Source: Collybia mongolica | Taxonomy: Eukaryota; Basidiomycota; Agaricomycetes; Agaricales; Clitocybaceae | NCBI GenBank assembly: GCA_013420905.1 | Contig: JAAXNY010000001.1 | Location: 7,998,001-8,062,000, forward strand | Direction of reading: 5' to 3' | DNA length: 64,000 bases | Part shown: positions 23,811 through 35,105 of the stretch, piece by piece | Layout: the number at the start of each line of letters is the position of its first letter | Numbering within the stretch: the stretch's first letter is position 1 | Made by a program: the position numbers and the translations under genes | The notes under the pieces: model-generated | The model's input: the letters and a program-made list of their open reading frames with translations, nothing else | Database searches by the model: none | What the model was told of the DNA's origin: nothing

Positions 23811-24830
23811 ATGAAAGCCATTTCTACTGCTCAGCACAATACTGTTGTTTCTCTCCTCAATGAGGGCTATTCTCAGCGTCAAATCAAGGAGAAAACTGGT
23901 CTAGGGAAGGGTACCATCAGTAGGATCAGCAAAGATGTGGATGGAAACAAAGAAAACAACCTTGGTGGCCGCCCCTCCAAGCTGTCTGTTCGTGACAAAC
24001 AGTCAATTATTCGTCAAATCAAGTCAGGGAAGCTTGATAATGCAGTTCAGGCTACCCAATTCATCAATGGCATCATCCCCAATCCTGTCACACCCCAGAC
24101 AGTCAGAAATGCACTCAAGGAAAATCAATTTTATGCTGCTACAAAGAGGAAAGCTCCTCTTCTCAAACGAGCCCATCGCATCCGGCGTCTCCAGTTTGCA
24201 AAATATCATGAAAGCTGGACTGTGGAGGACTGGAAAAGGGTTCTATGGACAGATGAGACCAAAATCAATAGGATTGGGTCAGATGGAAAGGTTTATGTCT
24301 GGAAACAAAGGGGAGAACCACCATCTGATAGAACAACATCACCTACTGTCAAACATGGAGGAGGAGGAAACCTCATGGTATGGGGTTGTATGGGGTGGAA
24401 TGGAGTGGGAAAGCTCATAGAGGTGCAGGGGAACATGGACAAGGTTCAATACTGTGAAATTTTGGAGAGTGGAGTTCAGGAAAGTTTTGAGAAGTTGGAA
24501 ATGGTGGATGGCGAGCGCTACTTTCAGCAAGATAACGACCCCAAACACACATCTGGACTGGCCACACAGTGGTTTGAAGACAACAACATTCAAGTCCTTG
24601 GCTGGCCTGCCCAATCCCCTGACATGAATCCAATAGAACACCTTTGGGAACATCTCAAGCACCGTCTTAAAGAATATCCGACACCACCCAAAGGAGTACA
24701 TGAGTTGTGGGATAGATTGGCTGAAGAGTGGGGTGAAATTCCACCAGAGGTATGCCAAAACCTGATAGAAAGTATGCCCAGGCGGATACAAGCAGTTATA
24801 AAGGCAAAAGGTGGTCATACAAAGTATTAG
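23811..24830 (+). CDS. Tc1/mariner-family transposase (DD34E)
   Basis: An uninterrupted 339-aa frame starts at ATG 23811. The N terminus has two helix-turn-helix segments, NEGYSQRQIKEKTGLGKGT and a second near residues 55-90, joined by a GRPSKLS (GRPR-like) linker. These bind the terminal repeats. The catalytic triad is visible: Asp in LWTDETKI, Asp in YFQQDNDPKH, and Glu in DMNPIEHLW 34 residues later. The enzyme cuts and pastes the element at TA sites. Length and motifs match active family members, and no stop or frameshift is present. The ATG follows the left repeat by about 150 bp with no intron. It may be functional; this cannot be told from one copy. Confidence 0.95.
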   Translation: MKAISTAQHNTVVSLLNEGYSQRQIKEKTGLGKGTISRISKDVDGNKENNLGGRPSKLSVRDKQSIIRQIKSGKLDNAVQATQFINGIIPNPVTPQTVRNALKENQFYAATKRKAPLLKRAHRIRRLQFAKYHESWTVEDWKRVLWTDETKINRIGSDGKVYVWKQRGEPPSDRTTSPTVKHGGGGNLMVWGCMGWNGVGKLIEVQGNMDKVQYCEILESGVQESFEKLEMVDGERYFQQDNDPKHTSGLATQWFEDNNIQVLGWPAQSPDMNPIEHLWEHLKHRLKEYPTPPKGVHELWDRLAEEWGEIPPEVCQNLIESMPRRIQAVIKAKGGHTKY

Positions 24831-24845
24831 ATAGAAAATTAATAG

Positions 24846-25057
24846 AGGGTCAAAAAACTGCCCCAATGAGTAATCATTTTGTTTGGCCTATAGCTTAATG
24901 GGTTTTGATCCAAATCACATGATCCAGGGTCCATTGGAAAGCCACGATGTCATAGTATCTTACATAATTACCCCAGGTCCCCTGCTTATGTCAGCACTTC
25001 ATACCATATTGATCTTTCAAAAATGTACAAACATTGGGGCAGTTTTTTGAGCCACTG
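24846..25057 (-). repeat. Right terminal inverted repeat of Tc1-like element
   Basis: This is the reverse complement of 23450-23661, beginning just after the transposase stop codon and ending at the TA target duplication. Confidence 0.9.
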
Positions 25058-25059
25058 TA

Positions 25060-26130
25060 CATCTGGTTTGGGCACAGGGGTGTTGGCACTACTTGGTCTA
25101 GACAGCACATCCAGGGGTGCACACCCACCCACCAGGTGATGGTTCTACCATATGGAATACACTACTGCACCACCCATATCTGCCATGCTAGCTGCTCACT
25201 AGCATATGTGGGCAGGCAGTCACTGTTGATGTGGCAGGTGCCTCTGTAGTTCTTATTGCAGCTCTTATTGTTGTGATTTGGCAGTTTTTATTATCACTGA
25301 GAGGGGTAGGTATGAGAGAGGTTGGTGGTATCCATGGCAGTAGGACCTGGCATTGTATTTGGCAGTGTTGTGCACAATCATCATCATGGATGTGACTTTG
25401 AAATGATATACCTGTAGCTTGCATTGTATTCAACATATTTTGGGTAATTTGCGCCATGATTACCGACTCTATTTTAAAGACATATATTGACTGGTGGTAA
25501 TGACCAAAAATACCAGGTCCTATTAATTATATGACTTCGCATTAGAATAATCATGCCATTGGTAGGCCTTGGTTGGATTCTGGGGGAATAGTTAATGACC
25601 CCCACCACTGGAATGGAATACAAACCGTGGTGGCAATGGCAAGATCTACCAACAATGCATTTCTCATGAGAGGGACCACGGGTGACTTTCTGACGACAAT
25701 TATAAAGATTCTAGGACTGATGCGGATGATCATCGCCACCATTCCTGGGGACAAAGGTGTTTGTTATCGTTATTGGGAGCTATGTAATATGAAGCATTGC
25801 GCAAATGATTGTGAGGCTGCTCATTCCTGGTTGGAGTAGAATTCTTCGTGGAGGGAGAACACGTAGCTTTCTGAAGAGGTTAAGATGATGATCTGATGAC
25901 TGATGCAGATGATCATTGCCACTATTCCTGGGGGACAAAGGTATTTGTCACTGTTATTGGGAGGCATGTAACATGGAACAATATGCAAATGTATTGCAAG
26001 TGAACTCATCCTTGCACTCGACATATTCCTTCATAGAGAGAACATGTGTAACTATGTGATGATATATGTGATGATCTCATAACTGACCTGGGTGATCATT
26101 GCTGCCATTCTTAGGAAATCAACATGTTTA
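25060..26130. other. Repeat-like gap with Cys/His-rich + strand frames
   Basis: No gene is supported. Two diverged copies read GDKGVCYRYWELCNMKHC (near 25750) and GDKGICHCYWEACNMEQ (near 25930) on the + strand, suggesting an old duplicated coding segment, perhaps zinc-binding. Confidence 0.35.
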
Positions 26131-26540
26131 TGGCCATAATTGGGAGGTCTGTAATAAGGAAAAAGAATTTGATAGTGGCAAGCTGGCTCGTTCTTGCCCT
26201 CGACATATTTCTTCATAAAGCGAACCTGCATAACTATGTGGGAATGGGTGTGATGTTCTTGTAACCGGCTTGAGCGATCATCACCATGTGTTTATGGTCA
26301 TAATTGGGAGGTCTGTGATGAGGAAAAATATGTTGATAGTGGCAAGCTGGCTCGTTCTCGCCCTTGGCATATTTCTTCATAAAGCGAACCTGCATAACTA
26401 TGTGGGAATGGGTGTGATGTTCTCATAACCGGCTTGAGTGATCATTGCTGCATGTTTATGGTCATAATTGGGAGGTCTGTGATGAGGAAAAGCATGCCGA
26501 TAATGGCAAGCTGGCTTGTTCCTGTCTTATGAGTACTCAT
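26130..26540 (+). repeat. ~164-bp tandem repeat, three copies
   Basis: The phrase CATAATTGGGAGGTCTGT recurs at 26135, 26299 and 26463, exactly 164 bp apart. The adjoining text (GGCAAGCTGGCT(C/T)GTTC) repeats in step. Read on the + strand each unit contains VYGHNWEVC...SGKLARS. The two CYRYWELCN-like units upstream look like older members. Confidence 0.8.
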
Positions 26541-26999
26541 AGAGAACTTAGAAGTGCGGCATTCCAGTAGTGATTGGGTCTATCAATTTATGGACAAGAC
26601 AACAATGATCATGATAATAGTAAGCCTAATTGTCTGTTATGCTACAAGCACCAACAGCTTCTTGTTCATTTCTTCTTTGGCAGATACAATCAAGCGGACT
26701 TCCCTCAACAGGAATCAAAACTGATTTGGGCAAGGTATTGGGAAATATCTTCCTGGAGTAGACAAGGCATTAGTCCAGAATTAATTGGGGGCGCTGCCCG
26801 TGAATATTGCTTACCTGTTCCACCACACGAGGAGCTTTTCACATTCTCAACATTCTCAAGGGTCTTCTAGAGATCGAGCGGCTTTTGTTGGATCATCAAT
26901 GTCCACAGAACTGGGCGAAGTGAAGATGTGCTTGTATGCCTGTACATGTAGTTAGCACAGAAAGGTGGAGTTAATGATAGAAACCCACTGATACAAGGA

Positions 27000-27775
27000 T
27001 ATTATTTCATAGTAGACCCTTCCATGGATCATCACGGTCATAGGCGAGGTCCGCATACAAGAATATCAGCCACTGGTGGCCTTTCAGATGCATTTCCCCA
27101 CTCCTTAGCTTTTCCTTGATGCTGGACGTTGAATTAACAAATGCCGAGAGAAGAAAAAACAAGATGAAGGTCTGCTCACTGCAGGATAGTCCAGTCAACA
27201 CCTGCTGGGCACAAAAGAGCCCCGGTTTTTTTCATGGTGAAATCCGTAATCATATTTAGTTTTGCGATTGATGGGAGGAATGAGAACTTGGCAGTCCAGG
27301 GTGATCCAGTCAACAATAGAGCCTTTCATCCCTTTTGTATCATCAGCACGGGATGCATTAGCACCTTTCTGTATCTGAATACCATACAATTAGAAGAACG
27401 CCAACCATATACTCCGAGACTTACCAAATCTGCAATCAGCTCTATTTCTTTGGGGCTTGAGTTCAGCAACCTGTCTTCTAAACCATGACACATTTTCAAA
27501 AGCTCCTTGTAAACATCGTCCTCCCTATGCTCACTATAAAAAACATTAGACGCCTACAAAGGAGTAGAACATCAACCCCAAGTAAGTACTTAGCAGAAAG
27601 GGAAATGGGATCGACCGTGTCTCCGTCTACCATTCGCTCAAGGCCATTCATGATGAGTGATTTGATGTTTGCAAATGCAAATATGGCACGTCCAAAGTGG
27701 CGGCCACAATGTACCAAAGGATTTGTTGTTGTACTGCAAAAGAAATATAAATGTGAGATATAATTAGGCTGCCAA
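27000..27775 (-). pseudogene. DUF6698-like gene remnant
   Basis: On the minus strand exon-like blocks follow in family order. NPLVHCGRHFGRAIFAFANI is near 27720, KELLKMCHGLEDRLLNSSP near 27500, IQKGANASRADDTKGMKGSI near 27370, and TKYDYGFHHEKTGALLCP near 27250. LRSGEMHLKGHQWLIFLYAD and DDPWKGLL come last near 27100-27010. I recall this order from mushroom DUF6698 proteins, whose function is unknown and which occur close to transposons. A frame change inside the FHHEK block and a stop after the WTIL block suggest decay. The normal C terminus is not seen. Confidence 0.65.
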
Positions 27776-28139
27776 AGTAACAAGGAAAACATATGGCCTC
27801 TTCTGAGCACCTTGTTGAAGGAGCGTCTTCAAGGGGTTGCCTCCGAAGTGACATTTGCAACAATACGAAGGTGTAAGGGGAAGATGTGGTGGTAAATGTG
27901 TTGTACGAGGAATAGACCACTGGAAAGGCGTTAAGAAAAATGCATTTATAATGTGTTTTTGTGGCTGTGCTGGGAGAGAATGGTTTGGGGTAGGCAAATT
28001 GGTATACTATGGGAACCAAGATGCAGCTGTGCAGGAACAAATTCAATAGGCGAGTTCACAAAGGTATAAAGTTTGACTTAATATTGATAGTTTCACCTCA
28101 CCTCTTCCTTCCTGCAATTGTCCATGCCAAACAAAAATT

Positions 28140-28740
28140 GAAAAGGATCTGCAAAACCAAAGCCAAAATCAAGGCCACTTGATAGAGGTGCCAACTACAA
28201 TGCTTTCGGACATGATCCTGATGGGCATCTAGCATTCCTGAGCGCATTATTCTTTGGACCTGACTATGTCCCAACATATACTCCCCAGCACTTCGCAGGC
28301 CCACCTGAGCCTCCTAGATTTGGACCCCCTGCCGCATATCAGAAAGTGTGCTTACCTCCAGGCTGGAAGCCTTGCCCACCACCAAACTTTTACAGAGCTG
28401 GAGCACTTGGTCCTCCATACTTGGATCCGCCAAGTGGGGGTTTTGACCCTGAGATCTTTGCTGCGTTGAAGCACATTGGAAGATTTTGCCTAGGTTAGTG
28501 TTCTGAGCTGTTATTACAATTTAGAAGCTGAACATTAGATCGTAGACCCTGACTCCGAGGCTGAGGACATTGATGGATATTCCACAGAAGCCACTTCAGA
28601 GATGGAACAGGGAGACCAGGGGTTAGATGATGACATGGCAATGGAGATTGACGCCACAGGTGATTCAAGGGATGGAGGAGTGAAGATGGACAAACTGATC
28701 GAGGGGGTAGCAAATCTAGTCTTTTTGTGAAGATAATCAT
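28140..28740 (+). other. Pro-rich and acidic coding-like segments, unidentified
   Basis: A + strand frame reads FGHDPDGHLAFLSALFFGPD near 28207, then a Pro/Gly-rich stretch with YQKVCLPPGWKPCPPPNFY near 28340. After a likely intron an acidic tail (DPDSEAEDIDGYSTEATSEM) is at 28548-28607. Composition and continuity suggest a real exon chain, but I do not recognise the protein. It lies between the DUF6698-like remnant and the Plavaka-like element. Confidence 0.4.
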
Positions 28741-29079
28741 TTCCAAAGCCAAAAACATCCCCTAATAAGTCAATATGGTTTAATAGATAGATCCCCACTA
28801 CCTTTCTACAATGGCTCATGCCCATAATATAGCCAAATCACAGTGAAATTGGCAAAACATATGGGGGGGGGCTTGGGTATGCACCTGGGAATCCTCCTGT
28901 GGGTCCTTGTGGCGCCTGCGGGTGAGCAACTGTGAATAAACTTCCTGGATAGTTGGCTCATTGGCGGTGTGATTTGGATTCACACAGGGTATGTGGAGGT
29001 GACACCATATCTACGTGCACGTTGACAGCAGAAAAAATTCATTGAAAGCCTTGATGATATCAGGCCACTCTGACTATTG

Positions 29080-32000
29080 TCAATCATAGCTAGTAGATTT
29101 GGCAGGATTTACTGCATCACCGTATATGTCCTCCATATCGGAATCACCTGAAGAAGGCTCAGATTCTCCCTCTTCTCCATCTTCTGACGAGTTGTTGTTT
29201 TCTGAGTCGGAATTTATATACTCTTCCTCAACCGACTGATCCAAATATCCATCGTCATCTCCCTCACTGAGGCTTTCTGCTTGCTGAATATGCCTGGGAA
29301 CCATGTCTAAGTTGATTTTGGTATTGACTGTTATTTCTGCCTCCTCGCACTGTTGGGCATCATGGGCTCCTGATATTGAAATGGGATCTGTGTTATTGGC
29401 TTGGACAGCAGGGGAAGGCTGTGTGGTGTTTTCATGGCTATAGACGTGACCAACGCCTAATCCCCAGTGGTAACACATGATCATGTCCCGATCAACAATT
29501 CTGTAGGTAAACACTATGTAAGAATCTGCCGTAGGGAGTGGAATTAGTTATCTGACCTATTAACAACATATTGTACCCAATCCTCATCATTGTTTGCAAA
29601 TGTGGACAAGGGGGTGATGTCATTGTGGTGTTTAGAAAGAGAAAACCTTGGGATAATATGAGATGCCCATAACACGTTGGCAGGATCAACAAAACCAAAG
29701 GCATGATCATGATCAATTCGGCAAAATCTCAAGTAGTCAAGCTCACACCTTGACCACCCATCATCTACATGTCTGGTTGAGTTGATGAGCTCGAACCACC
29801 TGACCCAGAGGAATTCCATCTTGTAAAGACATTTTTCAAATATCACATTAACATGGTAGTTGCCTAACACTCTGGCATATCCATATTGATGGTAGGGCCA
29901 TCTGGAGTGGCCTTCCTGGAAGTGTTCTTGTGAAAGAAGCAATATGTCTCGACAGTCCGTGTTGGGATTGATTGTGTCTTGGGCGCGCCAAACGTCATAC
30001 GTAGTGTAATTGATCCTCATGATATTATATCGATACATTGTATCATTTTTGAAGAAAAGAGAGTCAGGATTGGGGTCTTGATTGGTGTGGGAGGGTTTTT
30101 GTGAATTGTCGGCTTGCAAGAGTATTTTTAATCGAGGTGCCAGGTGGTGTCTAAGTTTGGTGAAGAAGCCCTAAAGAAGGGTGGTTAGCCATCGTAGTGA
30201 AGTTCATTAAAAGTGTATGTAGCTCACTTTAGTTGCTGGGTCGTTCAAATGTGTATGGATGAATGATCTTATATTTTGAGGAAGTGTCTCCGAGAACCCG
30301 CTATGGTGGTGTAACAAAGCATCACACAAGGGAGACTCTGGTTCGCACTCTACCGGAGGAAGGACTCCATCAAGCTTCTTCTGAATGCGCCTAATCTGAG
30401 CTTGTCAATGCTCCATTTGAGCAAGCTTTTTTTGAACTCCTTTCTTTGATGTCCTTTTGTATCGACCCTTCGGATTTTTATGTTCGAGCTCGCCCTAACA
30501 AGTCATAACGTTTAGAGTGGAACTGGTTTTTAAACAAATACGATTTGGCTCACTGATTCAGTTGAGTATGAGTCCGTGGTACCACACTTCCTAATAGTAT
30601 CAGCATAGTCACCAAGTGCATGCACCTTGTATGTATTGAGATTGAGTGTTTTTCCTTTGCGACTCAATGCGTCCTTTTTACCAGTACTCTGTTCCGCATG
30701 GCCAGTAACCACTCCTACACCAGAAGTCTTGCGCGATCGGGTAGGTTTCAACTTGGGATTAACCTGAGTTGCAGCTTTCTTTGCTTCCTTTCATTCCCTG
30801 GCTAACGCTTCTCTGCGCAATTCTCGAGTTTGAAAAGAATTGCAGGTGGTTGACTTGAATTCTTGAAGGTTATCCCCAAGAAGTGTTGTCTCTTCATCAA
30901 GGAGGGTAATGGTGGGGTCACTATGCATCCGCATTTTTGCTAGTCCATGCCAATGTCCAAGCCAAAACGAGAGATTGAGCACACATGTATTATGGGGCTT
31001 GGGCAATAACCCTTCAAACACCAGAAGAAAAACACTATCTATCTTGTCAAGGGATGCACATTCTGAGGGATTGAATACAGGAGAATGAACCTGAAGAAAA
31101 TCCTCGTAATTCCATGCCGCTAGCCTCTTTAGCTCTGACGAGTTACGTGTAAAGCATTGGATTGTACTTTGACCAAAAGTTGGTACTTGGCAAAATCTAT
31201 AAAGTTGTGGTTGAAGAATCTGGAGAACACAGCTGAGAAAGAGGAGACATACCGCCAATCAAACTCATGTAGAAGATTTTCGTCCACAGCCTCCAAGATC
31301 CATAGAAGGTGAATGAGGACAGATTTCCATACCCCAATCTCAACTTCATGCAAAAGATTGACATGAAAAATGGAGAACATATTGTACCCAAGTTTGGAGA
31401 GTTGATCAGAAAATGCATTCTATGTAGGTTGGTTTACGTGAGCAACTTGACATAGATAGGACATCAAGCATACCAAGGTGGGCACAAGTGATTCTCCCTT
31501 GAGTTGTGATTCAACAAATGTCCCATTTACACTAACTGGTTTGAGTTTGGAATTTGAATCAACTTTTCTGTAAATTGCTTCCTGTGTACGTGCAATAGAG
31601 AATTGGCGATGGATGTCATCTTGTCGGGCGAGGACAAGCCTGTTTTTCTGATCCTGCTTCATGCCCACAAGGTGAATTTCGGACTGGGGCACTTTACATC
31701 GGGGGCATGGACAATTTCCATTGTTTTGGATGCTAACCATCAATGCTCTATGATCATCGAGATGAATAATGTTGTTTTATGACCCACAAGTCAAGACACA
31801 TACTTCTCCAGATAATCAGCTGCATAAGAAAATATTCTTGGATAAACATGTCTCTTTACACTATCTTGACACTTGATGATCATCCCATGCTCGTACGAGT
31901 GGAGGAACTCATCATCAAGGATCAATTTCCACTGGGTGTGTGCCAGTTCACGGTTACAGTGCGAAATAAACTCTGTTGAAATCTTTTTCTTGCCAGTGAA

Positions 32001-33543
32001 CTTTGACGCAAAATCCTTGAATGACGGTGGAAGCTAATAACGCAAGATAAATGATGCATATAAGTTCGCGGCTGACTTGATAAATTGTGTTTTGTACCTG
32101 TTCAAAGTATGCAATGTGTTGGAATAGACAGCTAGAAGGTTTGCAATGCCGGTATTTGGAATCCTTCCCAAAAGCCATGTAAAGCAGCCAAAGCTTTGCA
32201 CTTCCAAAGTTTGTCAAGTGCGTCACATCGGACCAGAACATCAAGCCCACCACAACCCTTGGTAGTTTGCAGTCCGGCTCCAGTGGTAGAGCTTGTACCT
32301 CCCTATATGCAGCAAGAAACAATGGGGAGTTATAAAGTTCTCCGTGTAGTTGAGTTGGTGGCACCTCTGGAGCTGAATTACGACACTTCCACAACAATTC
32401 ATATGGCTCAAAGTGGAAGTGGTTGATATCTTCTTGTAACCTTTCCCGAACTACTGACATGATTGACCAATGTAGAAATCTGAGATAGTATAGTCTCTTG
32501 GTCCTGGTACATCCGTGCGTGCATCAAAAGGTACCTGAATAGTGACCAATGACTGTTGCCACCCCGCATCTTCATCCATCCATTCTTCCTGATCCCAATT
32601 GCTGGTTGCGAGTTGTGAGTTGATGCTACCCCATCTGGTTGATTGTATATCCTTTGGATTGAAAGAGCTGTCACCAACTATACTGAGTAGGTCATTGAAG
32701 GACCTATGGGATTTCTGATGTCCTTGATTCCAAAACCATTCCCCAAGCAAAAATGAATTTTTGTTAAGATATGGGTAAAGAACTGAAGATGAATCTGCTT
32801 CCCTTGGTAGAGCCTCTTCCAAGGCCGTGTTGTTTGATATGGAAGAATCCCCCAAAGCCTGAGGGTCTGTGAAAACAGTATTTGATAAGCTTTTGAGACT
32901 GACCAGGCGCTCTGGATCATGTGATGGAAGGTTTTTGCTCCAATACCTCTGGAACACACCAAATGCATTGGGTATGGTATCTATTGTGTGCAGTGAAGAG
33001 GCTGGGATGTTTGAACGGAGCAGTGAGGTAGCAACAGTTGGGAAAGCTGGAGTTGGACAGGCCGCTGCCGCAGCAGGGATAGAAGGAACAGGTTGTGGTA
33101 AGATATTGACCAGACGCTGGTCATGCATTGTCATTCCATCTTGAAGAAAATGTTTTGGAAGTAGTCGTTGACATTTGGTGGCAGGAGCTTCAAATTTGGC
33201 ACCTTCTAGCAATTCAATTTCAGAAACTAGAGTTTGTGAGACACCCTAAGATATCCAAACAGTGTGAGAAGTTTTGCATGGCTTTAGCTTGCCCCACAGT
33301 ACACACTGCTTCTTCATCAGACCTGGGCGTGGAGTCCAAGGGCAGTCTGGAGACCCCTCTCAATTCAGGAGGGAGTCTGGCTGTGGCTTTAGCTGCTTTC
33401 GCTCGTGCTAAAGCCAGTGACAACTGCTGTTTCCTCACTGGACATGCATTTTGGTGATTTTTGAATGCACCAGTTTGAGCAAAAGTCCTTCCGCAGTCAC
33501 AAGTAAACATACCGTTGTGAGTATAAGGTCTCAAAGTTACCAA
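29080..33543 (-). pseudogene. Plavaka-like (KDZ/CMC-related) transposase gene, frameshifted
   Basis: The N-terminal C2H2-type finger reads CDCGRTFAQTGAFKNHQNAC at about 33510, followed by an Ala/Lys-rich stretch. A plausible 52-bp intron joins EEAVCT to GVSQTLVSEI. The core blocks follow: YELLWKCRNSAPEVPPTQL, GLMFWSDVTHLTNFGSAKLW and FGKDSKYRHCKPS near 32390-32150; NGNCPCPRCKVPQ near 31725; FHVNLLHEVEIGVWKSVL near 31370. Downstream blocks include YGYARVLGNYHVNVIFEKCL near 29870 and CRIDHDHAFGFVDPANVLWA near 29710, and a long acidic Ser/Glu tail ends near 29080. The order fits Plavaka transposases of Agaricomycetes. Near 32487 the text needs one extra base to read FYHWSIMSVV, so the frame is broken. 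Terminal repeats were not located. Confidence 0.75.
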
Positions 33544-33594
33544 TAGTTGAGGGGTGCAACATAGTGTACATTGCCAAGTAACTACTGGTGGGTA

Positions 33595-34390
33595 CTACAT
33601 ATCCTTATGGTACATGGGGGGGTTTATGTTATATTCTGCGAGGGTAGAGGAAGCCGCTGTCGATGATGATGATACACTAACATTTGATTTACGTGAATGG
33701 TGATTACTGGAAAGTGGTACATAATCATCAATGAAGAAAGTCATCAATAAAAGTTTGGTCGCCACAGTGATAAATTGTTTATAGGTTGCGGCATGGTGCA
33801 CTCGGAGATCGTCAAAATCCAACATGGTACTTGACCCTTCCAGATTGTTGTGCATTGGGGTGGGTATGTTCTGCATTGGGGGGGGAATGTTCCACAATTG
33901 AGGAGTATCTCCAGTGCAACTGATTGGCATCATCTGAATGATACTCAGTTTAAGAATGTCAAGTTGTGGTATTGTAACAATCACCTGAGAGTGGAAGCGT
34001 GTGGCTTCCATAATGGCACACGTGTGAGAAGAGAGAAGCTCTAATTCTTGATCCCAAAGGAGTTCACATAGCATGATGAATCGTTTGAACTCTTCAGAGG
34101 TAGTAACCCTCTCAATGGTAGGAGTAGAGGCAGTTGCTATAATGTACTACAATTAAAGGGCCACTTAGTAAACAAATTAATACAAAATTTAGACATCATT
34201 ACCATGGTGCCATCAAACTTGGGGGGAAATGTGGGGACCTTTGATAAAAGGTCAAAAGGCTTGTATACATGTTTCTGGCCATGTGTTGCTGTGTGAGAAG
34301 CTACATCTGAGTCCATGCTATGGGCAGGGGCTTTGCCAGCCTGCCTGATAGAGGGAAGGATGGCAAGAGGTGAGCAATCAGCCATGATAA
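33595..34390 (-). other. Unidentified minus-strand coding-like region upstream of the transposase
   Basis: ATG at 34384 opens MADCSPLAILPSIRQAGK and continues to KFDGTMV, followed by a likely donor. The 34074-33595 frame (MLCELLWDQELELLSS..., ending in a Ser-rich tail) may be its second exon. I do not recognise it. It points the same way as the Plavaka-like gene and could be an accessory gene of that element. Confidence 0.4.
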
Positions 34391-34670
34391 ATTGAGAATA
34401 ATATAAACTGGAAAAGCGGGAACAGGTATGAAACATGTAGCAGGGATGGGGGTCTGAATCAATTTGTGTTATTTATGTAAGTAAGCGCAAATTGACACAT
34501 GTCTAGTCTTATTTGTCCAGGGAAGACCTAATTCAAGCTGATCAGTTAATCAACTCATTGAAATATGTATCTCCTTTCCATATACTGCCACCGAGTCTCA
34601 CACAAACTGTCCCACAAAGTTAAGGTTTGTGCCATACTTGTCCATGTTCAGAGGAATAGACTCATCTTGG

Positions 34671-34830
34671 CCAATCAGAAGGCCAGAATCAAAAGAAATC
34701 TGATTTGCGGAACATTAGTACTCCCAATAGAGTTGTTTTGCAACAACATAAATTTTGTGGAGTGATGGCTTTGAGCCTTCTGATTGGCTGATCTGCTCGT
34801 TCCAGCCAATCAGAATGCAAGAATCAAAAA
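34671..34830. promoter_or_regulatory. CCAAT-bearing repeats between divergent genes
   Basis: The 24-bp phrase CCAATCAGAA(G/T)GC(C/A)AGAATC occurs at 34671 and 34806 as a direct repeat. An inverted copy GCCTTCTGATTGG lies between them at 34775-34787. CCAAT is a known binding site of the HAP/NF-Y complex in fungi. The block sits between a minus-strand gene starting near 34384 and a + strand gene starting at 35106, so a shared promoter is plausible; it could also be transposon ends. Confidence 0.4.
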
Positions 34831-35105
34831 GATATTCAAATTTTGGTGGTTGCAAAACGACTCTAATGTTGCCGAAATTATAAGGGACTCTGATGGTGGT
34901 TGAGAATGACCATTTCTGATTAGTGTGAGAAACAAACATACCATGCTACATTTTGACAGGAACGCCACATGGAGAGTGGCCTGGAGTGATGTTCGATTCT
35001 TGTGCAGATTGACTCCCCAACTCAGCAGTGCACTTTCCTCGACAATCAAAATGCCCCACTGGTTCAACTCAGCAGCTTAGGATCGCTACAGGCTCACCAT
35101 AAATA

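Larger units (their letters stand above)
23450..25057 (+). mobile_element. Complete Tc1-like DNA transposon, 1608 bp
   Basis: The element starts CAGTGGCTCAAAAAACTGCC and ends with its complement. A TA target duplication flanks it at 23448-23449 and 25058-25059, the hallmark of Tc1/mariner insertion. The terminal inverted repeats are about 212 bp (23450-23661 and 24846-25057), nearly identical, and each carries the GGGGCAGTTTTTTGA motif at both its outer and inner ends. It encloses one intact transposase gene. Confidence 0.92.

Noticed and set aside
24339..24866. 175-aa minus-strand frame over the Tc1-like transposase
   Set aside because: Shadow of the transposase gene, which has clear catalytic motifs on the + strand.
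25740..26540. CRISPR-like spaced repeats
   Set aside because: The repeat is a contiguous 164-bp tandem unit without short repeats and unique spacers, in a fungal genome.
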